Positions 8,368 through 16,524 of a stretch of DNA of 64,000 nt are shown here, piece after piece. Position 1 is the stretch's first letter. Every line of letters begins with the position of its first letter. Under the pieces are notes generated by a model. It saw only the letters and a list, made by a program, of their open reading frames with translations, searched no databases and was not told where the DNA came from. Location: NCBI RefSeq assembly GCF_003369795.1, contig NZ_CP026730.1, positions 1,426,001 through 1,490,000 on the forward strand, in the 5' to 3' direction. A program made the translations under genes and the position numbers. The DNA is from Streptomyces sp. CB09001 (GTDB lineage Bacteria > Actinomycetota > Actinomycetes > Streptomycetales > Streptomycetaceae).

Positions 8368-8643
8368 TCAGGACAGAAGGAAGTCCGCCTCTCCAGCCTT
8401 CGCTCCCTCGATGAAGGCTGTCATCTCGGCCGAGGTGTAGATGAGCGCCGGCCCGTCCGGGTCGGTGGACTGCCGCACCGCGATCCGGCCGTCGGCGAGC
8501 TTCATGGCCTCCAGGCAGTTGCCTCCGTTGCCTCCGCTCCACGGCTTGTGCCAGCCCTCGCTGCCCAGTTCGCGGGCGGGCATGCCGTTGTAGATCCGCT
8601 CGGCGCGGTTGAGTGGCGAGCGCTGGGGCTTGATGCGATTCAT
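8368..8643 (-). CDS. DUF397-domain protein
   Basis: A 91-aa small protein with the actinobacterial DUF397 pattern: WHKPWSGGNGGNCLEA (residues 31-46), a DGRIAVRQSTDPDGPALIYT strand pair, then EMTAFIEGAKAGEADFL. DUF397 proteins are encoded in many copies in Streptomyces beside XRE/DUF5753 regulators and are thought to act as antagonists or partners of them; a biochemical role is not settled. Its start codon abuts the stop of the regulator upstream with no intervening base, so the two are surely cotranscribed and probably translationally coupled. ATG at 8643 is chosen for that reason. Confidence 0.88.
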   Translation of the reverse strand: MNRIKPQRSPLNRAERIYNGMPARELGSEGWHKPWSGGNGGNCLEAMKLADGRIAVRQSTDPDGPALIYTSAEMTAFIEGAKAGEADFLLS

Positions 8644-9504
8644 TCACAGCTCCTTGCGGAGATCCCGGAGGATCTCCTTCGTGCGATGTGCCGTGGCGGC
8701 CTGCGCCGCCATGCGGTCCATGACCTCGAGGTGGGTCGCCACCTCGGCGCGCGCGTCGAGATAGACGGCGCCGGTCAGGTACTCGCTGTAGACCATGTCC
8801 GGCAGTTCCGGCATGGCGAATCGGAACAGCACGAAGGGCCCGTACGTGCCGGGGTGCGGCCCGCTCGAGAACGGAGCGATCTGCAGCGTCACGTTGGGCA
8901 GCTTCGTGGCCTCGAGCAGCCGGTCGATCTGGGCGCGCATCACCTCGGGCCCCCCGACGGGGCGGCGCAGCGCGGTTTCGTCCATCACGACCCACAGCCG
9001 GGGTGCGTCCTTACGGGTGAGCAGTTCCTGGCGTTGCATGCGCAGGTCGACGTGGCGCTCGATGTCGTCGGGCCGGGTCTGCCCGATGGCGCCCGAGCGC
9101 AGCACGCCGCGCGCGTAGTCCTCGGTCTGCAGCACCCCGGGGACGAAGTGGGGCTCGTAGGCACGGATCAGGGAGGCCGCGCCCTCCAGGCTGACGTACA
9201 GCGAGAACCAGCCGGGGAGGATGTCGTGGAAGCGCTGCCACCACCCCGGTTTGTTGGCGTCCTCGGCCAGCTGGACGAAGGCGTCGGCCTCCTCGTCGCC
9301 GACGCCGTAGGCCTTCAGCAGGAGCTGGAGGTACGGGATCTTGAGCGCGACCTCGGCCATCTCCATGCGCCGGACCGTGGCGGGGGCGACGCGCAGGATG
9401 CGGGCGGCTTCCTCACGCTTGAGACCGGCACGTTCCCGCAGGTCCAGCAGGCGCCGGCCGAGTACGACCTGGCCGACCGTCGGCGCGGACCGCGGCTCGC
9501 TCAC
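8644..9504 (-). CDS. XRE-family HTH regulator with DUF5753 domain (WhiJ-like)
   Basis: A 286-aa DNA-binding regulator. Residues about 10-65 form an XRE helix-turn-helix (LGRRLLDLRERAGLKREEAA, then VAPATVRRMEMAEV). The rest is the DUF5753 sensor-like domain with its hallmark FVPGVLQTEDYARGVL near residue 135 and an MDETALRRPVGG segment. Together with the adjacent DUF397 gene and the divergent HATPase gene it makes the WhiJ-type three-gene arrangement, several copies of which affect development and antibiotic production in Streptomyces. GTG at 9504 follows a good AGGAGGT site. The long divergent intergenic region carries several dyads that are natural candidate operators. Confidence 0.9.
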   Translation of the reverse strand: MSEPRSAPTVGQVVLGRRLLDLRERAGLKREEAARILRVAPATVRRMEMAEVALKIPYLQLLLKAYGVGDEEADAFVQLAEDANKPGWWQRFHDILPGWFSLYVSLEGAASLIRAYEPHFVPGVLQTEDYARGVLRSGAIGQTRPDDIERHVDLRMQRQELLTRKDAPRLWVVMDETALRRPVGGPEVMRAQIDRLLEATKLPNVTLQIAPFSSGPHPGTYGPFVLFRFAMPELPDMVYSEYLTGAVYLDARAEVATHLEVMDRMAAQAATAHRTKEILRDLRKEL

Positions 9505-9629
9505 CGCCCACCTCCTGAAGAGTCCCGAAAAGAGTCCTTGCGTCCCAGAGTTCCTGCGTCCCTGTTTCCTTGTACGCACAGCCTTGGCGAGGCCCGGCGT
9601 GTCCTGGTGCGGACAGCCCGGCGGCGCCA

Positions 9630-9647
9630 TTCGAAGATCTGTTCGAA
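9630..9647. promoter_or_regulatory. Paired TTCGAA sites in WhiJ-like divergent region
   Basis: Two copies of the self-complementary hexamer TTCGAA, at 9630-9635 and 9642-9647, begin 12 bp apart, close to one helical turn. A related TTCGAC follows at about 9662. They lie 126-143 bp upstream of the XRE gene start. The spacing suggests cooperative binding of a dimeric HTH protein, but no binding data can be inferred. Confidence 0.4.
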
Positions 9648-9736
9648 AACCTGGCGGGGTCTTCGACGACCTGAAGTGGCGCCGCTCGACGTGCTGTTGC
9701 GAGCAGTGTGCCACGGCCGTCCAGAACGTCACACAG

Positions 9737-9772
9737 CACTCTGCATTTTTCAGAGTGACACTTGCCAAGTGT
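9737..9772. promoter_or_regulatory. Two adjacent dyads before the ATPase gene
   Basis: First dyad: CACTCTG (9737-9743), a 7-nt spacer, then CAGAGTG (9751-9757), a perfect 7-bp inverted repeat. Second dyad begins on the next base: ACACTT (9758-9763), GCC, AAGTGT (9767-9772). They end 16 nt before the ATPase start codon in a local A/T-rich pocket. They are likely operator or promoter elements, with the adjacent XRE protein the obvious candidate ligand. Confidence 0.55.
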
Positions 9773-9788
9773 TCACGGCGGGGCGATA

Positions 9789-10520
9789 GTGGCAAGCGTG
9801 ATTCCGTCCGCGCCCTTAGGAACAGACGCCGCCGCGGGCTCCCTGGGCCTCGGTGCCGCCATGGGAGCCGGCTCCTCGGGGGCCGCCGCCGCCGAGCGCC
9901 GGTTCCGTTTTGAGCTGGCCGCTCATCCGGGTTCTCCCTCACAGGCCAGACGCCTGACACGGGCCCGGCTGAGCGGCTGGGCGGTGTGCGAGGACACCTG
10001 CGACACCGCGGCCCTGGTGGTCTCCGAGCTGGTGACCAACGCGATCGTGCACACGGCGAGCAGACACATAGTGTGCGAGCTGCACGACGCCGACGACCTG
10101 GTCCGCATAGCCGTGCGCGACGAGGGCTGCGCTCCGGGCCAGCCCCACCCCTCGGCCGATCAGCAGCCCGAGGACGAGCACGGCAGGGGCCTGATCCTCG
10201 TCGACGCCCTGTGCGAGGCCTGGGGCGCCCACGAGCACGGACCCGGACTGCTGGTCTGGGCGGAGCTGCCCCGCAAGGCCGACGAGCCGCGCGACCTCTC
10301 GGAGCCCCACAACGACCTGGGCTGGGGCGCCCGGCCGAAGCCCGCCCCCACGGATGACACGGGGGACGAGGGCGAGGCCGAGTCCCGCCGCCGGGAAGTC
10401 GGCCGGTCGTACGAGGCCCGGGGGACCACAGAGGCCCGGGGGACCACAGAGGTCCGGGGGACCACAGAGAGCCGCAAGGGCCGGGAGACACTCCGCGGAA
10501 CGGGGACCGAATGGCTATGA
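9789..10520 (+). CDS. HATPase-domain (RsbW/SpoIIAB-like) regulatory ATP-binding protein
   Basis: A protein of about 243 aa with a GHKL-type ATP-binding domain. The N box is VVSELVTNAIVHT and the G1 box is VRIAVRDEG, followed by the HGRGLILVDALCEAWG G2 region. This small stand-alone form resembles anti-sigma factor kinases and is one member of WhiJ-type loci. A disordered C-terminal tail after about residue 175 contains three hexapeptide repeats (EARGTT). GTG at 9789 (VASVIPSAPLG) is preferred; a TTG at 9762 lies inside the dyad and is less likely. It is transcribed divergently from the XRE/DUF397 pair and overlaps the next gene by 10 bp. Confidence 0.82.
   Translation: MASVIPSAPLGTDAAAGSLGLGAAMGAGSSGAAAAERRFRFELAAHPGSPSQARRLTRARLSGWAVCEDTCDTAALVVSELVTNAIVHTASRHIVCELHDADDLVRIAVRDEGCAPGQPHPSADQQPEDEHGRGLILVDALCEAWGAHEHGPGLLVWAELPRKADEPRDLSEPHNDLGWGARPKPAPTDDTGDEGEAESRRREVGRSYEARGTTEARGTTEVRGTTESRKGRETLRGTGTEWL
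10413..10466 (+). repeat. Three 18-bp tandem repeats in the ATPase tail
   Basis: Copies at 10413-10430, 10431-10448 and 10449-10466 (unit GAGGCCCGGGGGACCACA). The third differs by one base. They keep frame and encode EARGTT, EARGTT, EVRGTT. Copy-number change would alter only tail length. Confidence 0.9.
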
Positions 10521-10951
10521 GGGCTGCGTCCGGCGTCCGACCGCTCGGTCTGGACACGATGGTCCGCCTCCAGCGCGGGCGGCACACCGCCGGAACACCT
10601 CGGAGACTGCCCGTGCCGGAGGGTATGACGGCACCGCTGGGCTGCGACGCGGTGGCGGTGCCCGCACGCCTCGGCCAGCAGGTGCTGCCCCGGCTGCCGC
10701 GCGTGGGGTGCGTCTACGCCGACGAGACGCACTGGTGGTGGATCGTTCCGTCCGACTCCGACTACGCGCTGGAGTGGCCGGCCCCCGCGCGTTACGCCAC
10801 CGGTGCGGTCGTACCGGGCTCCACGAGCCTGCCCGCCCTCATCCACCGCTCGGACGGCACGGTTCCCTACACGCCGCCGATCCCGCTCTACCTGGCCCTG
10901 TGCCGGCTGACGAGCACGACACCCACCTGGTCGCGGACGGTGAGCGCGTAG
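10511..10951 (+). CDS. Conserved hypothetical protein beside the WhiJ-like locus
   Basis: A 146-aa soluble protein that I cannot assign to a named family. It has a central segment CVYADETHWWWIVPSDSDYALEWP (described by position, about residues 67-90) that looks like a beta-rich domain, then PARYATGAVVPGS and VPYTPPIPLYLALCRLTS. There is no signal peptide or membrane helix. The ATG at 10511 overlaps the 3' end of the ATPase gene by 10 bp; an alternative ATG at 10517 would overlap as ATGA. The overlap implies coupling, so it is probably a fourth member of the regulatory locus. Function unknown. Confidence 0.75.
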   Translation: MAMRAASGVRPLGLDTMVRLQRGRHTAGTPRRLPVPEGMTAPLGCDAVAVPARLGQQVLPRLPRVGCVYADETHWWWIVPSDSDYALEWPAPARYATGAVVPGSTSLPALIHRSDGTVPYTPPIPLYLALCRLTSTTPTWSRTVSA

Positions 10952-10969
10952 GAGCCGGGCGGCACCGCG

Positions 10970-11155
10970 TCAGGCCGCCGCATCGCCCGCGGTGTCGCCA
11001 CCGCGCAGGACGACCAGGAACATGTCCGTGGCGAGGTCCATCACGACCTCGGCGGGCATGCCTTCCAGACGCCGCGCCTGTGCGAACTCCTCCGCCGGCC
11101 AGGATCCCCGCGGTCCGCCGGCGGGAAAGCGCTCGAGCACCGTTCGCCCGTTCAC
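10970..11155 (-). CDS. Small conserved-looking protein (61 aa)
   Basis: A 61-aa protein with no family assignment: an N-terminal VLERFPAGGPRGSW segment, then an amphipathic EEFAQARRLEGMPAEVVMDL stretch and a hydrophobic FLVVLRGG. GTG at 11155 is preceded by GGAGGT at the right distance, which is the main support that it is real. It is convergent with the hypothetical gene ending at 10951, and downstream of the DUF899 gene on the same strand across a 155-bp gap. The gap holds an 8-bp inverted repeat (CAACCATG at 11197, CATGGTTG at 11238) that may belong to its promoter. Confidence 0.6.
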   Translation of the reverse strand: MNGRTVLERFPAGGPRGSWPAEEFAQARRLEGMPAEVVMDLATDMFLVVLRGGDTAGDAAA

Positions 11156-11310
11156 TCCGCACCTCCATGTAGCGCTGTACTCGTAGAGTTAAACGCCAAC
11201 CATGGAGCGGACGCCTCCCGTGGTGATGGGACTGAGACATGGTTGACACCCGTTCACCGCAAAGTGTGAGCGGCGCCTCAGCCGTCCGGCCGTCTTCGCC
11301 ACCGAGCGTG

Positions 11311-12000
11311 TCAGTCCTCGTACTCGTCGTGATAGCGCACTGTCCCACCGCCCGCGGGCGCACCGAAAGCCGACGCGCGCCCCTCCGGTTTCTCCCACGG
11401 CTCCCGCCGGCCGAGCGCGGTCAGGTCGAGCAGGCTGGTGGTGGATCCGAGCCCGTCGAGGCCACGCTCGTACGTCGAGTAGGTGTGGAAGACCCGCTCG
11501 CGGTCCCGCAGGAAGCAGCTGACGCCGGGTCGCTCGACCAGCTCGCCCTCGTGCTCCAGGGTCGCCTCGAAGTCGGTGTTGAAGTCGCTGACGTGGGACG
11601 AGTACCAGGGCAGTGTCCAGCCCATCCGCGCCTTGAACGGCAGGATCCTCGGATACGGCGCCCGGGAGACGGCCGCGAACGACGTGCCGCGGGCCCTGAG
11701 GTGCGCGAGGTGGCCGATCTGGTCCAGGAACGCCGAGCAGCTGCGACAGCCGGCGTCCCACTCGGGCGCGAACATGAAGTGGTGGACGACGAGCTGCTCC
11801 CGGCCCTCGAAGAGGTCGAGCAGGGTGGCCTTGCCGTCGCCGCCCTCGAACACGTACTCCTTGTCGACCTCCACCATGGGCAGCCCGCGCCGCTCGGCGT
11901 TGAGGGCGTCACGCGCGCGGGTGGCCGCCTTCTCCTTGGCCAGTAGGGCCTCGCGCGCCGCGCGCCAGTCGGCGCGGGTGACGATCTCGGGCAGCGACAT
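11311..12000 (-). CDS. DUF899 thioredoxin-fold family protein
   Basis: A 229-aa member of the DUF899 family, predicted thioredoxin-like. The family hallmarks are visible: the start EIVTRADWRAAREALLAKEKA, YVFEGGDGKATLLDLFEGR, VVHHFMFAPEWDAGCRSCSAF with the CRSC pair in the peroxiredoxin-like position, GTSFAAVSRAPYPRI, and GWTLPWYSSHVSDFNTDF. No reaction is established for the family. The CRSC motif suggests redox chemistry, but that is inference. ATG at 12000 follows CAGGAGG (AGGAGG 4-9 nt before). Monocistronic by spacing. Confidence 0.9.
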   Translation of the reverse strand: MSLPEIVTRADWRAAREALLAKEKAATRARDALNAERRGLPMVEVDKEYVFEGGDGKATLLDLFEGREQLVVHHFMFAPEWDAGCRSCSAFLDQIGHLAHLRARGTSFAAVSRAPYPRILPFKARMGWTLPWYSSHVSDFNTDFEATLEHEGELVERPGVSCFLRDRERVFHTYSTYERGLDGLGSTTSLLDLTALGRREPWEKPEGRASAFGAPAGGGTVRYHDEYED

Positions 12001-12020
12001 GCTCCAGCCTCCTGTACGAC

Positions 12021-12041
12021 GTGCGTCGTGCGTCGTGCGTC
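12021..12041. repeat. 7-bp tandem repeat upstream of the DUF899 gene
   Basis: Three exact copies of GTGCGTC (12021-12041), with a partial copy on each side, 20-40 nt upstream of the DUF899 start codon, i.e. in its promoter or leader. Slippage here could alter promoter spacing. Confidence 0.8.
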
Positions 12042-12174
12042 GTGTTCCGGGACGACGGCCGACGGTCCGAAGCGGTCGGGCCGTCCGGGTGGTGACCGAA
12101 GGGCGGAGCGGAACTCATCGCTGCCCGGCAAGATTCTTTTCAGCAGGTCGCTGAACAGTCTCTGAACAGGCCTT

Positions 12175-13563
12175 TCAGGTGTCGTACTGCTGGATGCGCC
12201 GGCCGTGCCCGCGGTCGGTCAGGGCGGGCAGCCGCTCCCCCAGCTCGCGGACCACCTCGGGCACGTCCAGGGTGAGCAGTTCGCGGTCCCGCATGAGGAC
12301 GCGTCCGTCGACGATCGTCGTGCGCACGTCGGCGGAGCGCGCGCTGTGCACCAGGGTGGCGGCGAGGTCGTGCACCGGCTGGGTGTGCGGTCCGGTGAGG
12401 TCGACGAGGATCAGGTCCGCCCGCCGCCCGGGTGCGATGCGGCCCACGGCATCCCCGAGCCCGACCGCGTGGGCGCTCTGCACGGTGGCGTGGTGGAGGG
12501 CCTGGCGGGAGGTCAGCCAACGCGGGTCGCCCTCGGTGGACTTCTGGATCAGGGAGGTGAGCGCCATCGACTCCCACACGTCGAGGGAGTTGTTGGACGC
12601 GGCACCGTCCGTGGCCAGCCCCACGGGGACGCCGATGTCACGCAGCGCGCGCACCGGTGTGGTGCCGGGCCAGCCGAACTTGAGGTAGCCGCGGGGCGCG
12701 GTCGCCACCGCCGTACGGCCGCCCGCGCGCGCGAGGAGCGGCAGGTCGTCCTCGGTGATGCCGGTGCCGTGGGCGATGAGCACGTCGGTGTCGAGGACGC
12801 CGGTGCGTTCCAGGACCCCGATGGGGGTGACCCCGTGCCGGGCCAGGCTCGTGTCGGTCTGGTCGCGGTTCTCGGCGGCGTGCAGGTGCACGGGCAGGCC
12901 GTGCTCCCGCGCGAGTTCCGCGGTGGTGGTCAGGTCGGCGTCGGTAACCGTGTAGGGGGCGTGCGGGGCGAGGGTGGTGGTGATCCGGCCGTCGGCGGAG
13001 TCGCGGCGGCGCAGCGCGAACTCCAGCGACGCCTCCCGTCCGTCCGGCCCCTGCGAGGAGAAGTACGCCTGCCCCAACTGCGCCCGCATCCCGCACTGGT
13101 CGACGACCGCGGCCACCATGTCCATGTGGAAGTAGCTGTCCGCGAAGGTCGTGACCCCCGCGCGGATCATCTCGGCGCAGGCCAGCCGGGCGCCCAGGAT
13201 CACGTCCCGCACCGTGAGGTTGGACTCGACGGGCCAGACGACGTCGTTGAACCACTCCTCGGTGGGCAGGTCCTCGGCGAGTCCGCGCAGCGCGACCATG
13301 GGCGCGTGCGTGTGGCAGTTGATCAGCCCGGGGAGGGCGACCTGACCGTGTGCGTCGATGCGATCGGCGGCGGGCACGGCGGCCCCTGCCGCGGCGGTCG
13401 TCACGGACTCGACGACCCCGTCGCGGACGACCACGGCCGCGTCCTGCTCGAAGTCGATCCGTTCCTGCTCGTCGTGCACGAGGACGGTGCAGCCGGTGAT
13501 GACGAGATCGGCAGGCCCGGCGCACTCGGCAGGCCCGGCGGACTCGGGTGAAGAAGGCGTCAT
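12175..13563 (-). CDS. Amidohydrolase of the cytosine/8-oxoguanine/SAH deaminase type
   Basis: A 462-aa metal-dependent hydrolase. The metal ligands are visible: the HTH pair in PGLINCHTHAPMVALRG (about residues 73-89), the HLHAAE motif, a later HGTGITEDD, and the TDGAASNNSLDVWE motif with the catalytic Asp. The sequence context (WPVESNLT, FADSYFHMD) fits aminohydrolases acting on purine- or triazine-like rings and on methylthioadenosine or S-adenosylhomocysteine. The exact substrate is not predictable. Its start overlaps the stop of the FUSC transporter gene by one base (TGATG), so the two form an operon. A GTG two codons upstream is an alternative start. Confidence 0.88.
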   Translation of the reverse strand: MTPSSPESAGPAECAGPADLVITGCTVLVHDEQERIDFEQDAAVVVRDGVVESVTTAAAGAAVPAADRIDAHGQVALPGLINCHTHAPMVALRGLAEDLPTEEWFNDVVWPVESNLTVRDVILGARLACAEMIRAGVTTFADSYFHMDMVAAVVDQCGMRAQLGQAYFSSQGPDGREASLEFALRRRDSADGRITTTLAPHAPYTVTDADLTTTAELAREHGLPVHLHAAENRDQTDTSLARHGVTPIGVLERTGVLDTDVLIAHGTGITEDDLPLLARAGGRTAVATAPRGYLKFGWPGTTPVRALRDIGVPVGLATDGAASNNSLDVWESMALTSLIQKSTEGDPRWLTSRQALHHATVQSAHAVGLGDAVGRIAPGRRADLILVDLTGPHTQPVHDLAATLVHSARSADVRTTIVDGRVLMRDRELLTLDVPEVVRELGERLPALTDRGHGRRIQQYDT

Positions 13564-15419
13564 CACGCCAACGTACGGTGCCGTCCCACGCGCCCGTGCC
13601 GCTCGGCGAGTTCGTCCCGCAGCGCGGCGAGCCGTTCGGTGTGACGGGGTGTGAGCCGACCGGTGTCGTCGAGGTGCACGGCGCACGCGGTGGTGGTGTC
13701 GACGAGCCGTTCGAGGACCGCCGCGACCTCGTCGGTGCCCTCGGAGTGCCGGGCGAGGGCGGGCAGTTCGGCGGCGGCACGGGCGATCGCGGCACGGGCC
13801 TCGGCGAGCGTGCGGTAGGCCTCCCGGCGCAGCGTCCACCGGGTGGCGCGGTCGTCGGACTCGCTCATTACGTGCGTGAGGTAGGCGTGCGCGGCGGCGT
13901 CGGCGGCGTCGAGGCCCGCCCGGATGCCGGCACCCCGCTGCCCCGGCATCGGCAGGTGCCCGGCCACCAGGACGATCGCGCAGGCCAGCAGCGTCTCCCC
14001 GATGCGGCCCGCGGAGGCCTGCGGTTCGCCGCCGACCATGACCAGGGCGAGGACGAGAACGGTGACGACGGTGGTCTGGGCGGCGAAGTGCCGCGCGGCG
14101 ATTGGCACCAGGGCACCGCAGACGGCGACCAGCGCGACCAGCCCCTCCGGCCGGGGCAGCACGGCCGCGAACCCGGCGAGCAGCAGCGCCCCGAGCACCG
14201 TCCCGGCCGCCCGGCACAGCACCCGGGACACGAGCGGGCCGAGGTCGGGCTTGACGAGGAAGACGACGGTGGCCGGCAGCCAGTACCAGTGCTGGTGGGA
14301 GCCGTACCAGTGCCCGTGGTGCAGCGCCTGGGCGACGGCGGCCCCGGCACCGAAGCACAGCCCGACCCGCAGCCCGTACTCCCGCCCGCCCGCGCCGAGC
14401 ACCGCCTGCGCGGCCGAGCGGGGCGATCGCCTCCGGACGTGCAGGTCGGGCCCCCTGCCGCGGTCGAAGGCCTGCGCCGCGTGCAGCAGGGCGTCGTCCA
14501 GAGCCCGCAGGGCGGGATCGGTCCGGCCGGGGGCGGGCAGCGGCCCGGCCCGGGTGTTGCCGCGGACGGCCGCCGCGAGCCGCCGGGGGCCTTCGCCGGT
14601 CCGCGCGGGCACCGTCTGCTCCGCCCACGCGAGCGCGGTCGCGGCCTCGCCGAGGGGCAGCGCGGCGGCGTACTGGGCGTGCAGCCGGCGTTCGGCCGCG
14701 GTGGAGGCCCGGCGCCGCAGCCGGGGTCCGGCGAGCGCGTCCTGCGCCTGGTCGAGGGCGGCGGTGAGCGCGGCCCTGCGGGTCACGGCCTGCTCGGTGC
14801 CGACCGCGTCGAGCAGCGCGGCGACGGCCTCGTAGACGTCGGCGACGGCCGCCCGCTCCCCGTCGAAGCGGAAGTCGAGACGGAGGTCGCCGGCGAGGGA
14901 GGCGGGCGTGGGCAGGGCCAGTCGCAGCAGGAGCAGCCATCCGGCGCCGGCGAGGAAGGCGAGCACACGCTGCCACCCGGGGTCGGGCAGCGGCATCCCC
15001 GCGCCCACGGCCGCGGTGACCAGCAGCTGCGTCCCCGTCCCGGACGCCACGGGCCCGACGGCACTGACGCTTCCGGCGACCAGTCCGAGCCCGGTCAGCA
15101 CCAGGGTCAGCGCCACGGGCCCGAGGTGCTGCCCGGCGTACGTCCCGACGAGCAGCCCGAGCGCCCCCGCGAGCGCGGGTACGCCGATCCGCCGCACAGA
15201 GGTACGGCGGCTGCCCGGCCGGTCGTTGATGCCGGCCAGCATGGCGGCGATCGCGGCGACGACCCCGAGGGAGGCCCGCTCGGCGACCAGGGCGGCGGTC
15301 AGCAGCGGCCCGCCGGCCAGCGCGCCCCGGACCACCGCGTTCCAGGGCACGGGGCCGCGCTGGGCGTTCAGGGCGTGGCCGAGCCAGGGCGGGAGCGCGT
15401 GGGCGGCGGTGCGGGACAC
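13563..15419 (-). CDS. FUSC-family inner-membrane protein
   Basis: A 618-aa membrane protein with two blocks of hydrophobic helices, each followed by a cytoplasmic region. Block one (about residues 28-170) includes GVVAAIAAMLAGIND and ALAGALGLLVGTYAGQ. Block two (about 345-480) includes the FUSC signature region WYWLPATVVFLVKPDLGPLVSRVLCRAAGTVLGALL. FUSC proteins (fusaric-acid resistance and aromatic-acid exporter types) efflux organic acids. GTG at 15419 (VSRTAAHALPPW) is preferred: AGGAG lies 11 nt upstream and homologous N termini, as I recall them, begin here. The in-frame ATG at 15575 would add an unlikely basic leader. Cotranscribed with the amidohydrolase. Confidence 0.85.
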   Translation of the reverse strand: MSRTAAHALPPWLGHALNAQRGPVPWNAVVRGALAGGPLLTAALVAERASLGVVAAIAAMLAGINDRPGSRRTSVRRIGVPALAGALGLLVGTYAGQHLGPVALTLVLTGLGLVAGSVSAVGPVASGTGTQLLVTAAVGAGMPLPDPGWQRVLAFLAGAGWLLLLRLALPTPASLAGDLRLDFRFDGERAAVADVYEAVAALLDAVGTEQAVTRRAALTAALDQAQDALAGPRLRRRASTAAERRLHAQYAAALPLGEAATALAWAEQTVPARTGEGPRRLAAAVRGNTRAGPLPAPGRTDPALRALDDALLHAAQAFDRGRGPDLHVRRRSPRSAAQAVLGAGGREYGLRVGLCFGAGAAVAQALHHGHWYGSHQHWYWLPATVVFLVKPDLGPLVSRVLCRAAGTVLGALLLAGFAAVLPRPEGLVALVAVCGALVPIAARHFAAQTTVVTVLVLALVMVGGEPQASAGRIGETLLACAIVLVAGHLPMPGQRGAGIRAGLDAADAAAHAYLTHVMSESDDRATRWTLRREAYRTLAEARAAIARAAAELPALARHSEGTDEVAAVLERLVDTTTACAVHLDDTGRLTPRHTERLAALRDELAERHGRVGRHRTLA

Positions 15420-15587
15420 GGGGTGCCGGGCTCCTGTCGTGCGGGCGAGGCGGTGGTGAGCCTTCGGGCGACGGTGGCCGGGCTGGGCGGTGCGCTGACA
15501 AGCGTACGACGGGTTTTCGAAGGCGCGGAAACGGCCCTGTTTCGGGAGGATGACAGCCGTCGGGCGCCACCGCACTCCGCGGTGCGC

Positions 15588-16370
15588 TCAGCGCTCGACG
15601 GTCTCCATGGCCTCGCGCAGCAGGGTCTCGGCCCGTGTCACGGACCGCTCCAGGGCGTCCGGCCGCGGCGCCAGCTCCGCCAGCAGGGCGTCGATCCCGT
15701 CCAGCCCGGCCCGGCCGACCATGCCCTTCTCGTTCGTCACCCACTCCCCGCGCGCCGCCAGCACCGCGTGGGCCGTCTGGGTCGCGGCCAGGGCGAGCGC
15801 ACCGGCGACCTGGGTGAGGGCTCCCTTGGGGGCGTGGCCGGCCTTGGCGTAGGCGAGGGTGGCGGTGGCCGCGCCGTACCAGCGTTCGGGTGCGGCGGTG
15901 CGCAGGGCCTCCGGGTAGGCGGCGGGGCGGGGCGGGTCGCCGCGCAGCACCTCGTTGATGGCCAGCTCGGCGACCACGAGGTAGGTCGGGATGCCCGCCA
16001 GGTGGAACATCAGCGGCTCGACGTCGAAGCGGCCCGCCTCCGCCCGCGTCATCTCGTGCTCCACCACGTCGAGGTCGCGGTAGTGCACGTCGACCCGGCG
16101 CTCGTCGATCGTCAGCCAGGCGCCCCCGTTGAAGACGCCGCCGCCCCAGGCGCCGAGCTCCGAGACCTCTCCTGGCCAGCCGACGGCGCGCAGGTCCGCC
16201 GGGTCGAAGGCGCCCCGGTAGTAGACCGCCAGGTCCCAGTCGCTGTCCGGTCCGTGCGTGCCCTGTGCCCGGGAGCCGCCGAGGGTGACCGCGCGGACCG
16301 CGGGCAGGGCGGCGAGCCGGTCGGCCGTGGTGTCGAGGAAGGCCTGGTCGGTGAGGGTGGGCGTGGGCAC
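15588..16370 (-). CDS. Nucleotidyltransferase-domain protein
   Basis: A 260-aa protein whose N terminus has the polymerase-beta-type nucleotidyltransferase signature: LGGSRAQGTHGPDSDWDLAVYY (positions about 30-51, G-S-X9-11-D-X-D) with the third acidic residue in RRVDVHYRDLDVVE near residue 95. The C-terminal half is helical and similar to aminoglycoside-nucleotidyltransferase-like or kanamycin-nucleotidyltransferase-type helical domains. A substrate or resistance role cannot be assigned. GTG at 16370 has AGGAG about 10 nt upstream. It is separated by 168 bp from the FUSC gene and may be monocistronic. Confidence 0.82.
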   Translation of the reverse strand: MPTPTLTDQAFLDTTADRLAALPAVRAVTLGGSRAQGTHGPDSDWDLAVYYRGAFDPADLRAVGWPGEVSELGAWGGGVFNGGAWLTIDERRVDVHYRDLDVVEHEMTRAEAGRFDVEPLMFHLAGIPTYLVVAELAINEVLRGDPPRPAAYPEALRTAAPERWYGAATATLAYAKAGHAPKGALTQVAGALALAATQTAHAVLAARGEWVTNEKGMVGRAGLDGIDALLAELAPRPDALERSVTRAETLLREAMETVER

Positions 16371-16524
16371 GGGTGCGGGCTCCTGACGGTGGGGTGGGCG
16401 GGGGCGGGGCCGACGCCGGGGAGCCTAGGTGGCCTGGGTACGGGCCGCGAGTGAAATTCGGATGCGCGGCGCGGGCGGAGAACGGACGATCGGGGGGTTG
16501 CCCGCCCGTCGTCCAGGAGTCCAC

